Source: Rhizobium sp. SG_E_25_P2 (GTDB taxonomy: Bacteria; Pseudomonadota; Alphaproteobacteria; Rhizobiales; Rhizobiaceae). From it: a DNA stretch of 64,000 nt. The notes below the pieces were generated by a model. The model had not been told where the DNA came from and did no database searches. It saw only the letters and a list, made by a program, of their open reading frames with translations. Position 1 is the stretch's first letter. Each line of letters starts with the position of its first letter. The DNA is taken from assembly GCF_029892285.1 (NCBI RefSeq), contig NZ_JARXVM010000025.1, positions 1 through 64,000 on the forward strand. Direction: 5' to 3'. This document shows, one piece after another, positions 8,628-17,642 of this stretch. The position numbers were made by a program, and so were the translations under genes.

Positions 8628-9701
8628 ATGACGCATAAAATCGTATTGACACTGGCAAGCTCGCTGCTTGCGCTGTCCATCGCCAGCCCGACGCTTGCCG
8701 ATAGCTGGTATCCCTATCCCGCCCAGGCCATGGAGCCGCCCTTTGCCGCCGATGCCAAGCCCGTCGACGTCGAATACACGCCGCTGGAAAAGGCTGAGAA
8801 GCCCTGGAACATTTGCGTTTCCTTCCCGCATATGAAGGATGCCTACTGGCTCGGCGTCGATTATGGTGTCGTTGAACAGGCCAAGGACCTCGGCGTCAAG
8901 ATGAACCTCGTCGAGGCCGGCGGCTATACCGAACTCAACAAGCAGATCAGCCAGATCGAAGACTGCGTCGCCGGTGGCGCTGAGGCCGTGGTGATCGGCG
9001 CCATCTCGTTTGACGGATTGAACAACCTCGTCGGCGAGATCAAGGAGAAGAACATCCCTGTCATCGACGTGATCAACGGCATGTCCTCGCCGGATCTCAC
9101 GGCAAAGTCGCTCGTTTCCTTCTACACCATGGGTTACGAGACCGGCGCCTATCTCGCCAAGAAGCACCCGGCGGGTTCGGAAGAGGTGAAGGTCGGCTGG
9201 TTTCCGGGGCCGGCCGGCGCCGGCTGGGTCGAGGCTGCCAATACCGGCTTCCTTGAAGCCATCAAGGGCTCCGCGGTCAAGGCACTGGAGCCGAAATATG
9301 GTGATACCGGCAAGGAAGTGCAGCTGAAGCTCGTCGAAGACATGCTGCAGGCCGAGCCGGATGTACGCTATGTCGCCGGCACTGCTGTCACGGCGGAAGC
9401 GGCCCAGGGCCTCATCCGCGAACGTGGCCTGCAGGGCAAGGTCGATCTGCTCGCCTTCTACATGACGCCCGGCGTCTATGAAGGCATCAAGCGCGGCTTC
9501 ATCCTCGCAGCCCCTGCCGATTCCATGGTCATTCAGGGCCGGATCGCCATCGACCAGGCGGTTCGTGCGCTCGAAGGCAAGGAACTGGTCAAGCATGTCG
9601 GTCCGAAGATCTTCGTCGTCGATCCAGACAACATTGCAACCGTGCCGCAGACCAACATCCTGCCGCCGGATGGCTTTGCACCGGTCTTCTCGGTCAACTG
9701 A
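8628..9701 (+). CDS. Periplasmic substrate-binding protein, TorT/ribose-type
   Basis: 357 residues. A Sec signal peptide covers about residues 1-24 (hydrophobic LTLASSLLALSIA, cleavage likely after LAD). The mature protein has a type I periplasmic-binding fold of the sugar/TorT group (WNICVSFPHMKDAYWLGVDYG, then QISQIEDCVAGGAEAVVIGA). The ligand is unknown. It starts after a clear AGGGGAA ribosome binding site and is followed by a hairpin before the ATPase gene. It should deliver the compound handled by the carboxylase/PxpA enzymes upstream. It could also act as a TorT-like sensor, but no kinase gene is nearby. Confidence 0.87.
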   Translation: MTHKIVLTLASSLLALSIASPTLADSWYPYPAQAMEPPFAADAKPVDVEYTPLEKAEKPWNICVSFPHMKDAYWLGVDYGVVEQAKDLGVKMNLVEAGGYTELNKQISQIEDCVAGGAEAVVIGAISFDGLNNLVGEIKEKNIPVIDVINGMSSPDLTAKSLVSFYTMGYETGAYLAKKHPAGSEEVKVGWFPGPAGAGWVEAANTGFLEAIKGSAVKALEPKYGDTGKEVQLKLVEDMLQAEPDVRYVAGTAVTAEAAQGLIRERGLQGKVDLLAFYMTPGVYEGIKRGFILAAPADSMVIQGRIAIDQAVRALEGKELVKHVGPKIFVVDPDNIATVPQTNILPPDGFAPVFSVN

Positions 9702-9719
9702 TACCTCCCCCGAGGCAAC

Positions 9720-9744
9720 CCCCGGCGCGCGAATGCGCCGTGGG
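9720..9744 (+). other. Intercistronic hairpin after the binding-protein gene
   Basis: CGGCGC (9723-9728) pairs with GCGCCG (9735-9740) around a 6-nt loop, extended by C/G pairs after one mismatch. There is no T tract. Such hairpins often stabilise the binding-protein part of ABC operon mRNA. Confidence 0.4.
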
Positions 9745-9775
9745 CATTTCTTTGAGTGTTCAGGAACCAGTGCGG

Positions 9776-11290
9776 ATGACCGTGACCGAAACTCTTGTGC
9801 AAATGTCGGGCATCGCCAAGGTCTATCCGGGCGTGCGTGCGCTCGACGGCGTCGACTTCGATCTGAAATCCGGTGAGGTGCATGTCCTGTTCGGGGAAAA
9901 CGGCGCCGGCAAGTCAACGCTGATCTCGATCCTCGCCGGGGTCACACCCCAAAGCGAAGGCCGGCTGGTCATCGATGGCAAGGAACGGCATTTCCAGTCT
10001 GTCACAGATGCGCGCCGGGCCGGCATCGGCGCCGTGTTCCAGGAATTTTCGCTGGTCCCGACGATGAGCGTGTCCGAGAACATCTTTCTCGGCCAGGAGC
10101 CCCGCCGCTTTGGCCTCGTTGATCGCAGCCGGATGAACCGCGAGGCGAAGGCGCTCTTTGTCCGGCTGGGCTTTGACATCGACATTCGCCGGTCGGTCAT
10201 CTCCCTGTCGCGCGCCGAGCAGCAGATGGTCGAGATCGCCAAGGCACTGCACCAGGACGCAAGGATCCTGATCCTCGACGAACCGACCGCCTCCCTGACG
10301 GAGCGCGAGACGGAAAAACTCTTCGAATTCATCGGCAATGCCAAGGCGGCAGGCGTCGGTATTGTCTACATTTCGCACCGGATCCAGGAATTCAAGGCGA
10401 TCGCCGACCGCATCACCGTGCTTCGGGACGGACGCTTGATCGGCACCATCGCCGGGCACGAACTGACGGAAACCCGGCTGGTCGAGATGATGACCGGGCG
10501 CCGTATGGAGGAGATCTATCCGCAGATCATCCGCAATCCTGACCTGCAGCCGATCATGACGGTGAGGGGCCTCAGAGCCTGGGGCGTCGCGGGCGTCGAT
10601 ATCGATGTCCGCCGTGGCGAAGTGCTGGGCGTTGCCGGGCTCGTCGGATCGGGCAAATCGCGCAGCTTCCGCGCGCTGATGGGCCTCCTGCCCGTTGAGG
10701 CAGGTTCGGTCACCCTGAATGGAGTGAATTGCACCGGCGCCGCCACCCGCCACATGATGCAGTATGGCGTCTTCTTCCTGCCCTCAGACCGCAAGGAGGA
10801 GGGACTGGTCCTCGGCGCCAGTGCCCGCGCCAATATCGCGCTCTCGGTCATCGACCACACGGACAGCCGCTCCGGGCTTGGTTTCCTGTCGACACGCGCC
10901 ATGAACAGGCAGACCAGCGAAATCGGCGCCAAGGTTGACCTGACCGAGGCCTTTCTCGAGCGCGGAACCGCAAAGCTGTCCGGCGGCAATCAGCAGAAGA
11001 TCCTGTTCGGCAAGAGCTTCGGCCAGGACTTCGACATCTACATCTTCGATGAACCGACGGTTGGCGTCGATGTTGGCACGCGCGCGGCGCTCTACCGGAT
11101 CATCAAGTCCATCGCCGAGGCCGGAAAGGCGGTTGTTGTCATCTCCTCCGATCTGCCGGAGGTCATGCATCTCGCTCATCGCCTCATTGTTTTCAGCCAT
11201 GGCCGCATCGCCGCTGAATTCGAAGGCGAGGGCATACAGGAACAGGCGGTCCTTGCGGCCTTCTTTGATCAGGAAAGACAACGGGCATGA
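9776..11290 (+). CDS. Ribose-type ABC importer ATPase with two nucleotide-binding domains
   Basis: About 504 residues in two tandem ATPase domains, as in RbsA/MglA. Domain 1 has Walker A GENGAGKST, signature LSRAEQQMVEIAKAL and Walker B ILILDEPTASLT. Domain 2 has the shortened Walker A GLVGSGKS, signature LSGGNQQKILFGKS and IFDEPTVGVDVGTR. The ATG at 9776 has AGGAA about 9 nt upstream and is preferred over a GTG 36 nt earlier. It overlaps the permease gene by 4 bp. It powers uptake together with 8628-9701 and 11287-12321. Confidence 0.93.
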   Translation: MTVTETLVQMSGIAKVYPGVRALDGVDFDLKSGEVHVLFGENGAGKSTLISILAGVTPQSEGRLVIDGKERHFQSVTDARRAGIGAVFQEFSLVPTMSVSENIFLGQEPRRFGLVDRSRMNREAKALFVRLGFDIDIRRSVISLSRAEQQMVEIAKALHQDARILILDEPTASLTERETEKLFEFIGNAKAAGVGIVYISHRIQEFKAIADRITVLRDGRLIGTIAGHELTETRLVEMMTGRRMEEIYPQIIRNPDLQPIMTVRGLRAWGVAGVDIDVRRGEVLGVAGLVGSGKSRSFRALMGLLPVEAGSVTLNGVNCTGAATRHMMQYGVFFLPSDRKEEGLVLGASARANIALSVIDHTDSRSGLGFLSTRAMNRQTSEIGAKVDLTEAFLERGTAKLSGGNQQKILFGKSFGQDFDIYIFDEPTVGVDVGTRAALYRIIKSIAEAGKAVVVISSDLPEVMHLAHRLIVFSHGRIAAEFEGEGIQEQAVLAAFFDQERQRA

Positions 11291-12321
11291 CCAGCGTAGA
11301 CACTTCACCCGCAGCACAGGCATCTCAGGGCAGGGCATTCGGCGCCGTCATCAAGATGCTCTTTATCAAGCTCGGCGTGCTGCCGTTTTTCCTGCTGGCC
11401 GCGCTCATTGTTTTCACCCTGACCTCCAAACAGTTTCTCACGCTCGACAACATCACCAATGTTGCGCGCCAGTCGGTTTATCTGGTGCTGGTCTCGCTCG
11501 GGCAGATGCTGGTTCTGGTGACCGGTGGCTTTGATCTCGCCGTTGGTACCGCGATTGCGCTCACATCAGTGGTATCAGCCCTTGCCATGGTCTATTTCGC
11601 AGCGCAGTTCCCCGACATGGCCTGGCTGGTCATACTGCTCGGCATGTCCGCGGGATTTCTAGCCGCACTGGCGCTCGGTGCCCTCAACGGTCTCGGTATT
11701 GCCCAGTTCGGCGTCTCGCCCTTCATCATGACGCTGGGCGTGCAATCGGTCGGGGCGGGCTTTGCACTCTTCCTGACCGGCGGCGTCCCGATTGGCAACC
11801 TGCCCTATGAATTCGGCAATATCTTCGGCTTTGGACGCCTGTTCGGCGTACCGGTTCCGGTGCTGATCGCGATTGTTGCCATTGTCGCCATGTGGATCCT
11901 GATGAACAGGACGCGCACCGGTGCTCGCATCTATGCCGTCGGCGGCAACATCAAGGCGGCCAATCTGTCGGGCATCGACACCAAGAAGACCCTGTTCATC
12001 GCCTATCTCATCTGTGCCTTCCTGGCCTCGGTCGCCGGCATCCTGCTGACTGCACGCGTGGAAAGCGGCGAAACCAATCTCGGCGGCTCGATTGCGCTTG
12101 AATCGATTGCCGCCTGCGTCATCGCCGGCGTGTCGCTGCGCGGCGGGATCGGTCGCGTTGAAAGCGTCGTACTCGGCGCCTTCTTCATCGCGCTGGTCCA
12201 AAACGGCATGAACCTGATGCAGATCGGCTCCTACATGCAGATGGTCCTGCTTGGCTCGCTTCTCATTCTGGCCGTGGTTATTGACCAGTTCCGCTATCGT
12301 TTGCTGGTGGGTGGGCGTTGA
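11287..12321 (+). CDS. Ribose-type ABC importer permease
   Basis: 344 residues with a long cytoplasmic N-terminus and about eight to ten hydrophobic segments. It carries the RbsC-family block GGFDLAVGTAIALTS near residue 79 and the late ESIAACVIAGVSLRGGIGR stretch that contacts the ATPase. It is translationally coupled to the ATPase (ATGA overlap). It ends at 12321, within a few bases of the left end of a broken IS5-family element, so any further operon genes may have been separated or lost. Confidence 0.92.
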   Translation: MTSVDTSPAAQASQGRAFGAVIKMLFIKLGVLPFFLLAALIVFTLTSKQFLTLDNITNVARQSVYLVLVSLGQMLVLVTGGFDLAVGTAIALTSVVSALAMVYFAAQFPDMAWLVILLGMSAGFLAALALGALNGLGIAQFGVSPFIMTLGVQSVGAGFALFLTGGVPIGNLPYEFGNIFGFGRLFGVPVPVLIAIVAIVAMWILMNRTRTGARIYAVGGNIKAANLSGIDTKKTLFIAYLICAFLASVAGILLTARVESGETNLGGSIALESIAACVIAGVSLRGGIGRVESVVLGAFFIALVQNGMNLMQIGSYMQMVLLGSLLILAVVIDQFRYRLLVGGR

Positions 12322-13412
12322 CGGGCTTTGTCGCAATGATCCCGACCTGCGACCGTGTTGCACGGATGGAGTTGGGAAGGTATTGCCGAACTTTACCAAG
12401 CTGTGAACCGGTCCGATGCCCTACAAATTTCACGATAGCCGTCGTGGCAAATTCCGGAAGGGGCGATACCGGGTTACGAACTGGCCGGCGTATAACGAGA
12501 GCCTTCGCCGTCGAGGCGATCTGACGATCTCAGTTTCGGAGGATGTGGCTCTGGAATGGACGGCGGGACCGCGCAAGACGCGTGGTGGGCGGCGCAAGTA
12601 TTCAGATCTTGCGATCGAACTCTGTCTGACCTTGCGCGTTGCGTTCCGCTTGGCGCTGCGCCAGACCCAAGGCTTTATGCGGTCACTTGCGAAGCTGATG
12701 GAGTTAGCCCTGCCAGTGCCGGATTTCTCGACCCTTTCACGGCGTGGTAAGCGCCTGAAGGTGGCACAAAAGAGCCGTGGTCCGACAAGCCGATCACTCT
12801 AATTGTGGACAGCACAGGACTGAAGGTTCACAGCGAGGTTGGCTGGAACGGTCACAAGCATGGCGCCAAAGGCGCTCGTAAGAGTTGGCGAAAGCTGCAC
12901 CTTGCCCTCGATCCTGACTGCGGAGACATTCTCGCATCCGAACTAACGACCGAGCACGTTGGCGACAAGACCACGCTGCCAAGTCTCCTCGATCGTGTCG
13001 ACGCACAAGTCGGTCGGTTTCTGGCAGACGGCGCCTATGATGGCTCTGGCGTTTCGGATTGCCTGGCTGGCGCTTTCGGAAACGAGGTCGATGTCGTCGT
13101 CCCGCCTCCCAAGAACGCTGTTCCCGGCGGCAATTGTCAACGGAACCAGCATATCGAGCATATCGCCAAACATGGCCGGATGGCTTGGCAGGCTGCGGCC
13201 GGCTACAATCAGAGATCACGGATCTAAGCTCAGATAGGGCGCTTTAAAGCGGTCATCGGCGACCGGCTGCACGCCAGGAGCATCGAAAATCAGATCACCG
13301 AAACGAACATCGACGCCAGCGCGCAGAACCGCATGTCCGCCTTGGGACGGGCAAACTACGAGCGTGTCAGCTGATCATTTGCTGAATGGCCAAATGCTGA
13401 TTACGACACGAT
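12322..13412 (+). mobile_element. Defective IS5-family element (IS903 group)
   Basis: The element lies between the permease gene and cbiM. The left end near GGGCTTTGTCGCAATGATC and the right-end complement near GATCGTGTCGTAATCAGC share TGTCG.AAT.A, so they look like degenerate terminal repeats; both ends are approximate. The transposase inside is broken. It separates the pxp-type operon from the cobalt locus and lies directly upstream of cbiM, so it may have removed the cbiM promoter. Confidence 0.65.
12416..13374 (+). pseudogene. IS5-family (IS903 group) transposase, frameshifted and with a nonsense codon
   Basis: Homology runs over the whole protein: an N-terminal RYRVTNWPAYNESLRRRG block, LIVDSTGLKVHSEVGW with the first catalytic Asp, FLADGAYDGSGV with the second, and a C-terminal Glu region AQIGRFKAVIGDRLHAR. 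The frame shifts near 12775-12785 (second frame opens into ITLIVDSTGL). An in-frame TAA at 13225-13227 replaces the catalytic-region codon just before AQIGRFK, probably a former GAA. The copy is inactive. Confidence 0.85.
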
Positions 13413-13427
13413 CGTTTAGGGTGTATT

Positions 13428-14096
13428 ATGCATATCATGGAAGGCTATCTGCCGGCTGCGCATGCGGCTGGCTGGGGCGTGGTTTCTGAACCATTCGTTT
13501 TTTGTGGAGCCCGGCGCATCGTGACGCTGGTTCGGTAGAAGCCGGAGGTCAAGCTGCTGATCGCGGCGTCTGGCGCTTACGTGTTTGTTCTATCCGCACT
13601 GAAAATCCCCTCTGTGACAGGAAGCTGCTCGCATCCGACCGGAACGGGCCTTGCGGCGTCATTGTTTGGTCCAACGGTGACGACGGTGCTTGGCGCGATC
13701 GTTCTTTTGTTTCAGGCGCTGCTTCTCGCGCATGGCGGATTGACGACGCTTGGCGCGAATATTTTTTCGATGGCCATCGTCGGCCCGTTCGTCGCCTACG
13801 GGTTGTTTAAAGGCATTACGAGCGCAGGCCTCAGCGGCGCGGTTGCGATCTTTGTAGCTGCAACGCTTGGCGATCTGGCGACCTATGTCACAACGTCCCT
13901 GCAACTGGCATTGGCCTTTCCGGACCCTATCTCGGGGGTAACCGGCGCTGCCGCCAAATTTCTTGGAATCTTTGCTGCGACACAGGCGCCGCTTGCCATC
14001 AGCGAGGGTCTTTTGACCGTGATCGTGTTTAATCTCTTGCAACGCTATAGCCGCGGCGAGCTGAACGCTCTCAACATTTTTTCTGCGAAGGCCTGA
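13428..14096 (+). pseudogene. cbiM: CbiM cobalt ECF transporter S-component, amber codon at position 37
   Basis: The protein starts at ATG 13428 with MHIMEGYLP, the CbiM signature whose N-terminal residues bind the metal. An in-frame TAG at 13536-13538 breaks it after 36 codons. The frame continues without other damage through [36 protein letters not shown] and several membrane segments to 14096. Total length with the stop ignored is 222 residues, normal for CbiM. The stop replaces a codon usually Glu or Arg in this stretch, consistent with GAG to TAG. Downstream restart at the first in-frame start would lack the metal-binding N-terminus. Confidence 0.88.
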
Positions 14097-14098
14097 TC

Positions 14099-14389
14099 AT
14101 GCTGAAACGTAATCTCTTAATGCTGTTCGCTGTTATCGCTCTGGCCATCTTGCCGCTCGTCATCCACCACGGCGGAGACGCGGAATTCGCCGGCGCCGAT
14201 GGCGAAGCTGAAGCGGTGATCACGGAAATCCGGCCCGACTACAAACCTTGGGCGTCACCGCTTTGGGAGCCGCCGAGTGGTGAGATCGAAAGCCTGTTGT
14301 TTGCTCTGCAGGCGGCAATCGGCGCCGGACTTGTCGGCTTTTACTTCGGTCGCAGAACCTCGCCTGCCAAACGTCCGGAAGTTCATTGA
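14099..14389 (+). CDS. cbiN: CbiN cobalt transport accessory protein
   Basis: 96 residues with two membrane helices (about 5-22 and 66-86) around a periplasmic loop that contains the family block PDYKPWASPLWEPPSGEIESLLFALQ (about 45-70). CbiN joins CbiM in group I Co2+ ECF transporters. It starts 2 bp after the cbiM stop and ends 3 bp before cbiQ. The gene is intact, but its partner CbiM carries a stop codon. Confidence 0.93.
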   Translation: MLKRNLLMLFAVIALAILPLVIHHGGDAEFAGADGEAEAVITEIRPDYKPWASPLWEPPSGEIESLLFALQAAIGAGLVGFYFGRRTSPAKRPEVH

Positions 14390-14392
14390 CCG

Positions 14393-15139
14393 ATGCGCGC
14401 TATTGATCGCTGTGCGCAGACCAACCGGTGGCGGCGCCACGCCGCCGGTGAAAAACTCTTGTGGGCCCTTGGCGTTTTGGCCGTTTCGCTCACCACGGCG
14501 GGATGGGTGGGGCAAATCGCGATCCTCTCGTCCATGCTGGCGCTGTTGAGCATTGGCGCCAGGATCCCATGGCGCGATATCGCCAAAGCCGCGCGCATTC
14601 CTTTTCTGTTCATCGCAACGGGCACAGCTGCCCAACTTGTTTCTGTCGCGCTGGTGGATCATGCGCCAACGTTTTCACTGGTTTCGGGACAAGAGATGGA
14701 GAAGGCATGCTTCGTAGCCCTTAGAAGCAGCGCCTGCATTTGCGCCTTGCTGTTTCTGGCGTTGACGACGCCGCTTTCGAGCATTCTGCAATTGTTGCAA
14801 CGCATGGGTCTCAACGCGGAAATATCCGATATCGCGATGGTGATGTTTCGGATAATCTGGCTGCTGTTGGATTGTCTGGAGGCGGGTCAGCAGTCGCTTT
14901 GCTCGCGGTTGGGCTATACCAGCAACTCACGCATGCTGCGGTCCAATGGCCTTCTGCTTGCATCCCTTCTACCGCGTGTTTTTGCGCGGGCGCGGCGAAT
15001 GGAAACGGGCCTGGCCGCACGCGGATATACCGGTCGACTGTCCTTCATCTCTGTGGAAAGGCCTGCGTCTGGCGTCCGGTTGCTGATAATCGGCAGCGGG
15101 CTGGCTGGAGCCCTTGTCTTCACCTGGTGGCTTGGATGA
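14393..15139 (+). CDS. cbiQ: CbiQ ECF transporter T-component
   Basis: 248 residues with several hydrophobic segments and the coupling motifs in the cytoplasmic helices, notably RRMETGLAARGYTGR near residue 201, the Ala-Arg-Gly type motif that binds the CbiO ATPase. It is in the operon order cbiM-N-Q-O and overlaps cbiO (ATGATG at 15136-15141). It shows no damage itself. Confidence 0.9.
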   Translation: MRAIDRCAQTNRWRRHAAGEKLLWALGVLAVSLTTAGWVGQIAILSSMLALLSIGARIPWRDIAKAARIPFLFIATGTAAQLVSVALVDHAPTFSLVSGQEMEKACFVALRSSACICALLFLALTTPLSSILQLLQRMGLNAEISDIAMVMFRIIWLLLDCLEAGQQSLCSRLGYTSNSRMLRSNGLLLASLLPRVFARARRMETGLAARGYTGRLSFISVERPASGVRLLIIGSGLAGALVFTWWLG

Positions 15140-15975
15140 TGCTGGAAGCCCGGGACGTAGAGTACAGATACGAAGACGAAAGCCAGGCGCTCCAACGCGC
15201 GTCGTTGGCAATCCGCGCTCGGGAGAAGCTAGCAATTCTGGGGCCGAACGGGGCCAGGAAATCGACTTTGTTGTCGTTGCTCAACGGATCTTTCAAGCCA
15301 TTTGCGGGTGAGGTGTTGCTGCATGGCGCGCCGGTGACCTATAGCCGCAAAGGCCTGACCGTCTTGAGATCTGCGGTCGGGCTCGTGTTGCAGGACCCAG
15401 ATGACCAGCTGTTTGCGGCAACCGTTTTTGAAGACGTCTCCTTCGGGCCTCTCAATCTCGGCCTGTCCACCGCTGATGCGCGAATGCGGGTAACGCATGC
15501 GCTCGAGGTGATGGGGATCGAAGAGCTATCGCATCGCCCGACGCATCTGCTGAGCTTTGGCCAGCGCAAGCGAGTTGCGATCGCTGGCGTTCTTGCCATG
15601 TCTCCGTCCGTTCTCCTTCTTGATGAGCCGACCGCGGGCCTCGATCCGCAGGGCGTCGAGGAACTTGCCGCAACGCTGCATACCTTGGCTGGGCAGGGCG
15701 TTGCCGTGGTGGTCGCTACGCATGATATCGATATGGCCTATGCGTGGGCTGAAAGAGTGGCGGTGTTTGGCGGTGGTAAAATACCAATGGATGGGACCCC
15801 GGACGAGGTGTTCAGCCACGAAGGGTTCAGTGCGTGTGGCGGGTTGCGCATGCCGACGATCCACCAGGTGTCGAAAGGTCTGATGGAGCTTGGCCTGATG
15901 TCTGCCCAGGATGGTTTGCCGCGGAGCGTCGCTGATTTGCTGAGATGTGTTCGTACTGTCCGTGATCGCGGATAG
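15136..15975 (+). CDS. cbiO: CbiO ECF transporter ATPase with a defective Walker A motif
   Basis: 279 residues of a canonical CbiO: Q-loop VLQDPDDQLFAATVFEDVSF, signature LSFGQRKRVAIAG, Walker B VLLLDEPTAGLD and the H-loop THD. The Walker A motif reads GPNGARKST where the family has GPNGAGKST: codon 41 (15256-15258) is AGG, Arg, replacing the last glycine of the P-loop. That glycine is needed to wrap the ATP phosphates, so the protein is expected to be inactive although the frame is open. With the amber codon in cbiM the whole locus appears to be decaying. Confidence 0.9.
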   Translation: MMLEARDVEYRYEDESQALQRASLAIRAREKLAILGPNGARKSTLLSLLNGSFKPFAGEVLLHGAPVTYSRKGLTVLRSAVGLVLQDPDDQLFAATVFEDVSFGPLNLGLSTADARMRVTHALEVMGIEELSHRPTHLLSFGQRKRVAIAGVLAMSPSVLLLDEPTAGLDPQGVEELAATLHTLAGQGVAVVVATHDIDMAYAWAERVAVFGGGKIPMDGTPDEVFSHEGFSACGGLRMPTIHQVSKGLMELGLMSAQDGLPRSVADLLRCVRTVRDRG

Positions 15976-16113
15976 TGCGCCGGATCTGACGGAGCCATGC
16001 TTTTGCCACGACAGTTGAGACTTGCAAAGCCGCGCCAATTTCCGCAACATTTGTGAATGCCCATCTTGCCCCGAAGGGGACGGTAAAGGCTCATTAGGAA
16101 AGCCAGCCAGCGG

Positions 16114-16740
16114 CTAGAACTCGCCCATCGTGACAATCCGGTCGCAAAAGGACTGCAACAGGCTCAGATTGTGCGATACGACCAGCACGGCGGTTCCCAT
16201 GCGGCTGGCCTGATGCAGCATCCGCACGATAGCGGCGGCATTGGTCGGATCGAGCGCCGATGTTGGTTCATCGGCAATGAGGACCTTGGGGCAGGGCGCA
16301 AGGGCGCGGGCGAGCGCCACGCGCTGGGCCTGGCCAACCGAGAGCGTTGACACTCTTGTATGCCTGGCAAGATGGCCCAGGCGCACCGCCGCCAGCGCCT
16401 GATCTGTCGCCACCTCGACATTGCTGTGACCGGCCGCGCGCAGTGGCTCGGCAATGCAGGCGCCGATGGTCCAGAGTGGATCGAGCGCGCCGACCGGGTC
16501 CTGCCAGACCATGCCGATCAGGCCCGGCGGCGGCGTATCGCGTCCGGGTGTCCAGTCCGCGATCCGCGCCTGTCCGCTTATGGGGCGCAGTTCGCCGGTC
16601 AGGCAGCGCAGCAGGGTTGATTTGCCCGAACCGGAAGGTCCGACCAGGCCGACGCATTCGCCGGCGGCAATTGTCAGGCTGGCGTCCGTGATGATTGTCC
16701 GGCTCCGATAGCCGGCCGTCAGATTTGCAACAGAGATCAT
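16114..16740 (-). CDS. Nickel/peptide-type ABC importer ATPase (NikE-like)
   Basis: 208 residues, short for the Dpp/Opp/Nik group because the C-terminal oligopeptide domain is absent. Walker A GPSGSGKST near residue 36, signature LSVGQAQRVALARAL near 134 and Walker B VLIADEPTSALD near 157 are intact. Start ATG at 16740 overlaps the preceding ATPase stop as ATGA. It is the last gene of the operon read from 21958 down to 16114, converging on the decayed cbi operon. Confidence 0.9.
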   Translation of the reverse strand: MISVANLTAGYRSRTIITDASLTIAAGECVGLVGPSGSGKSTLLRCLTGELRPISGQARIADWTPGRDTPPPGLIGMVWQDPVGALDPLWTIGACIAEPLRAAGHSNVEVATDQALAAVRLGHLARHTRVSTLSVGQAQRVALARALAPCPKVLIADEPTSALDPTNAAAIVRMLHQASRMGTAVLVVSHNLSLLQSFCDRIVTMGEF

Positions 16741-17642
16741 GACCTCACCGGATTGCGGCAAGCGACACCGTCAGCAAGCTGCGGGATCTGCTGGCAGGAC
16801 GCGGTCACACGGGCGCATCGGGGCGCAAAAGCGCAGCCCAGATCCGGATGTCGCGGGGATGGCGGATCGCCATCCAGCCCTTCGGGCAGTTGACCCGGTT
16901 TGGGCAAGGCGGCGAGCAAAGCTCGAGAATAGGGATGGCGTGGCTGGCGGAAGAAATCCTCGGCCGAGGCGTTTTCGACGATGCGCCCGGCGTAAAGCAC
17001 AATGACCCGGTCAAACAGGCCGTCGACCAGATCCAGATCATGGGTCACGGCAATCAGCGCATCGGCGCGGTCCGCCAGCAAGCGCAGCATCTGCCGGGCG
17101 AGGGGCTGGTCGACGGCGCTGGTCGGCTCATCGGCCAGAACCAGCGACGGGCGTAGCGCGGTCGCCGCCACGATCAGCACGCGCTGTAGCATGCCGCCGC
17201 TCCAATACGCCGGGCGTCGCCCCAGCAGCTCGATTGCTGAGCCAATGCCGACATCCTCCAGCATTGTCGCCAGCGTCGTCATGCTGATCGTTTTACCATG
17301 CGCCGTCCAGGCCTCGGCGAGCTGCGTTCCGACAGACGCCAGCGGATTGAGGGCCGCCAACGGGTTCTGCGGCACGAAGCCGATCTTTTGGCCACGAATT
17401 GCCCGCCAGTCCCTGGGGCTGGCGTCGCTCAACTCCTTGCCCAGAAGCTGCAGGCGGCCCTGCACCCGTGCGCCATCTTTCAGCAGGCCGAGAATGCTGC
17501 GCACCAGCGTGGTCTTGCCGCAGCCGCTTTCGCCGACAATGGCAATCCGTTCGCCAGCCTTAACGTGGAGATCGAGGCCGCGCAGCACCCAGGCATCGCT
17601 TGGAAACCGCACCTGAAGATCCTTGATGCCAAGAATGCTCAT
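16737..17642 (-). CDS. Nickel/peptide-type ABC importer ATPase (NikD/DppD-like)
   Basis: 301 residues. Walker A GESGCGKTT near residue 37, signature YWSGGMLQRVLIVAATAL, Walker B LVLADEPTSAVD, and a C-terminal oligopeptide/dipeptide domain with its Cys cluster (GCAFAPRCARVTASCQQ). The ATG at 17642 gives the normal N-terminus MSILGIKDLQVRF; longer readings run into the permease gene. It overlaps the permease stop by 4 bp. Confidence 0.92.
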   Translation of the reverse strand: MSILGIKDLQVRFPSDAWVLRGLDLHVKAGERIAIVGESGCGKTTLVRSILGLLKDGARVQGRLQLLGKELSDASPRDWRAIRGQKIGFVPQNPLAALNPLASVGTQLAEAWTAHGKTISMTTLATMLEDVGIGSAIELLGRRPAYWSGGMLQRVLIVAATALRPSLVLADEPTSAVDQPLARQMLRLLADRADALIAVTHDLDLVDGLFDRVIVLYAGRIVENASAEDFFRQPRHPYSRALLAALPKPGQLPEGLDGDPPSPRHPDLGCAFAPRCARVTASCQQIPQLADGVACRNPVRS

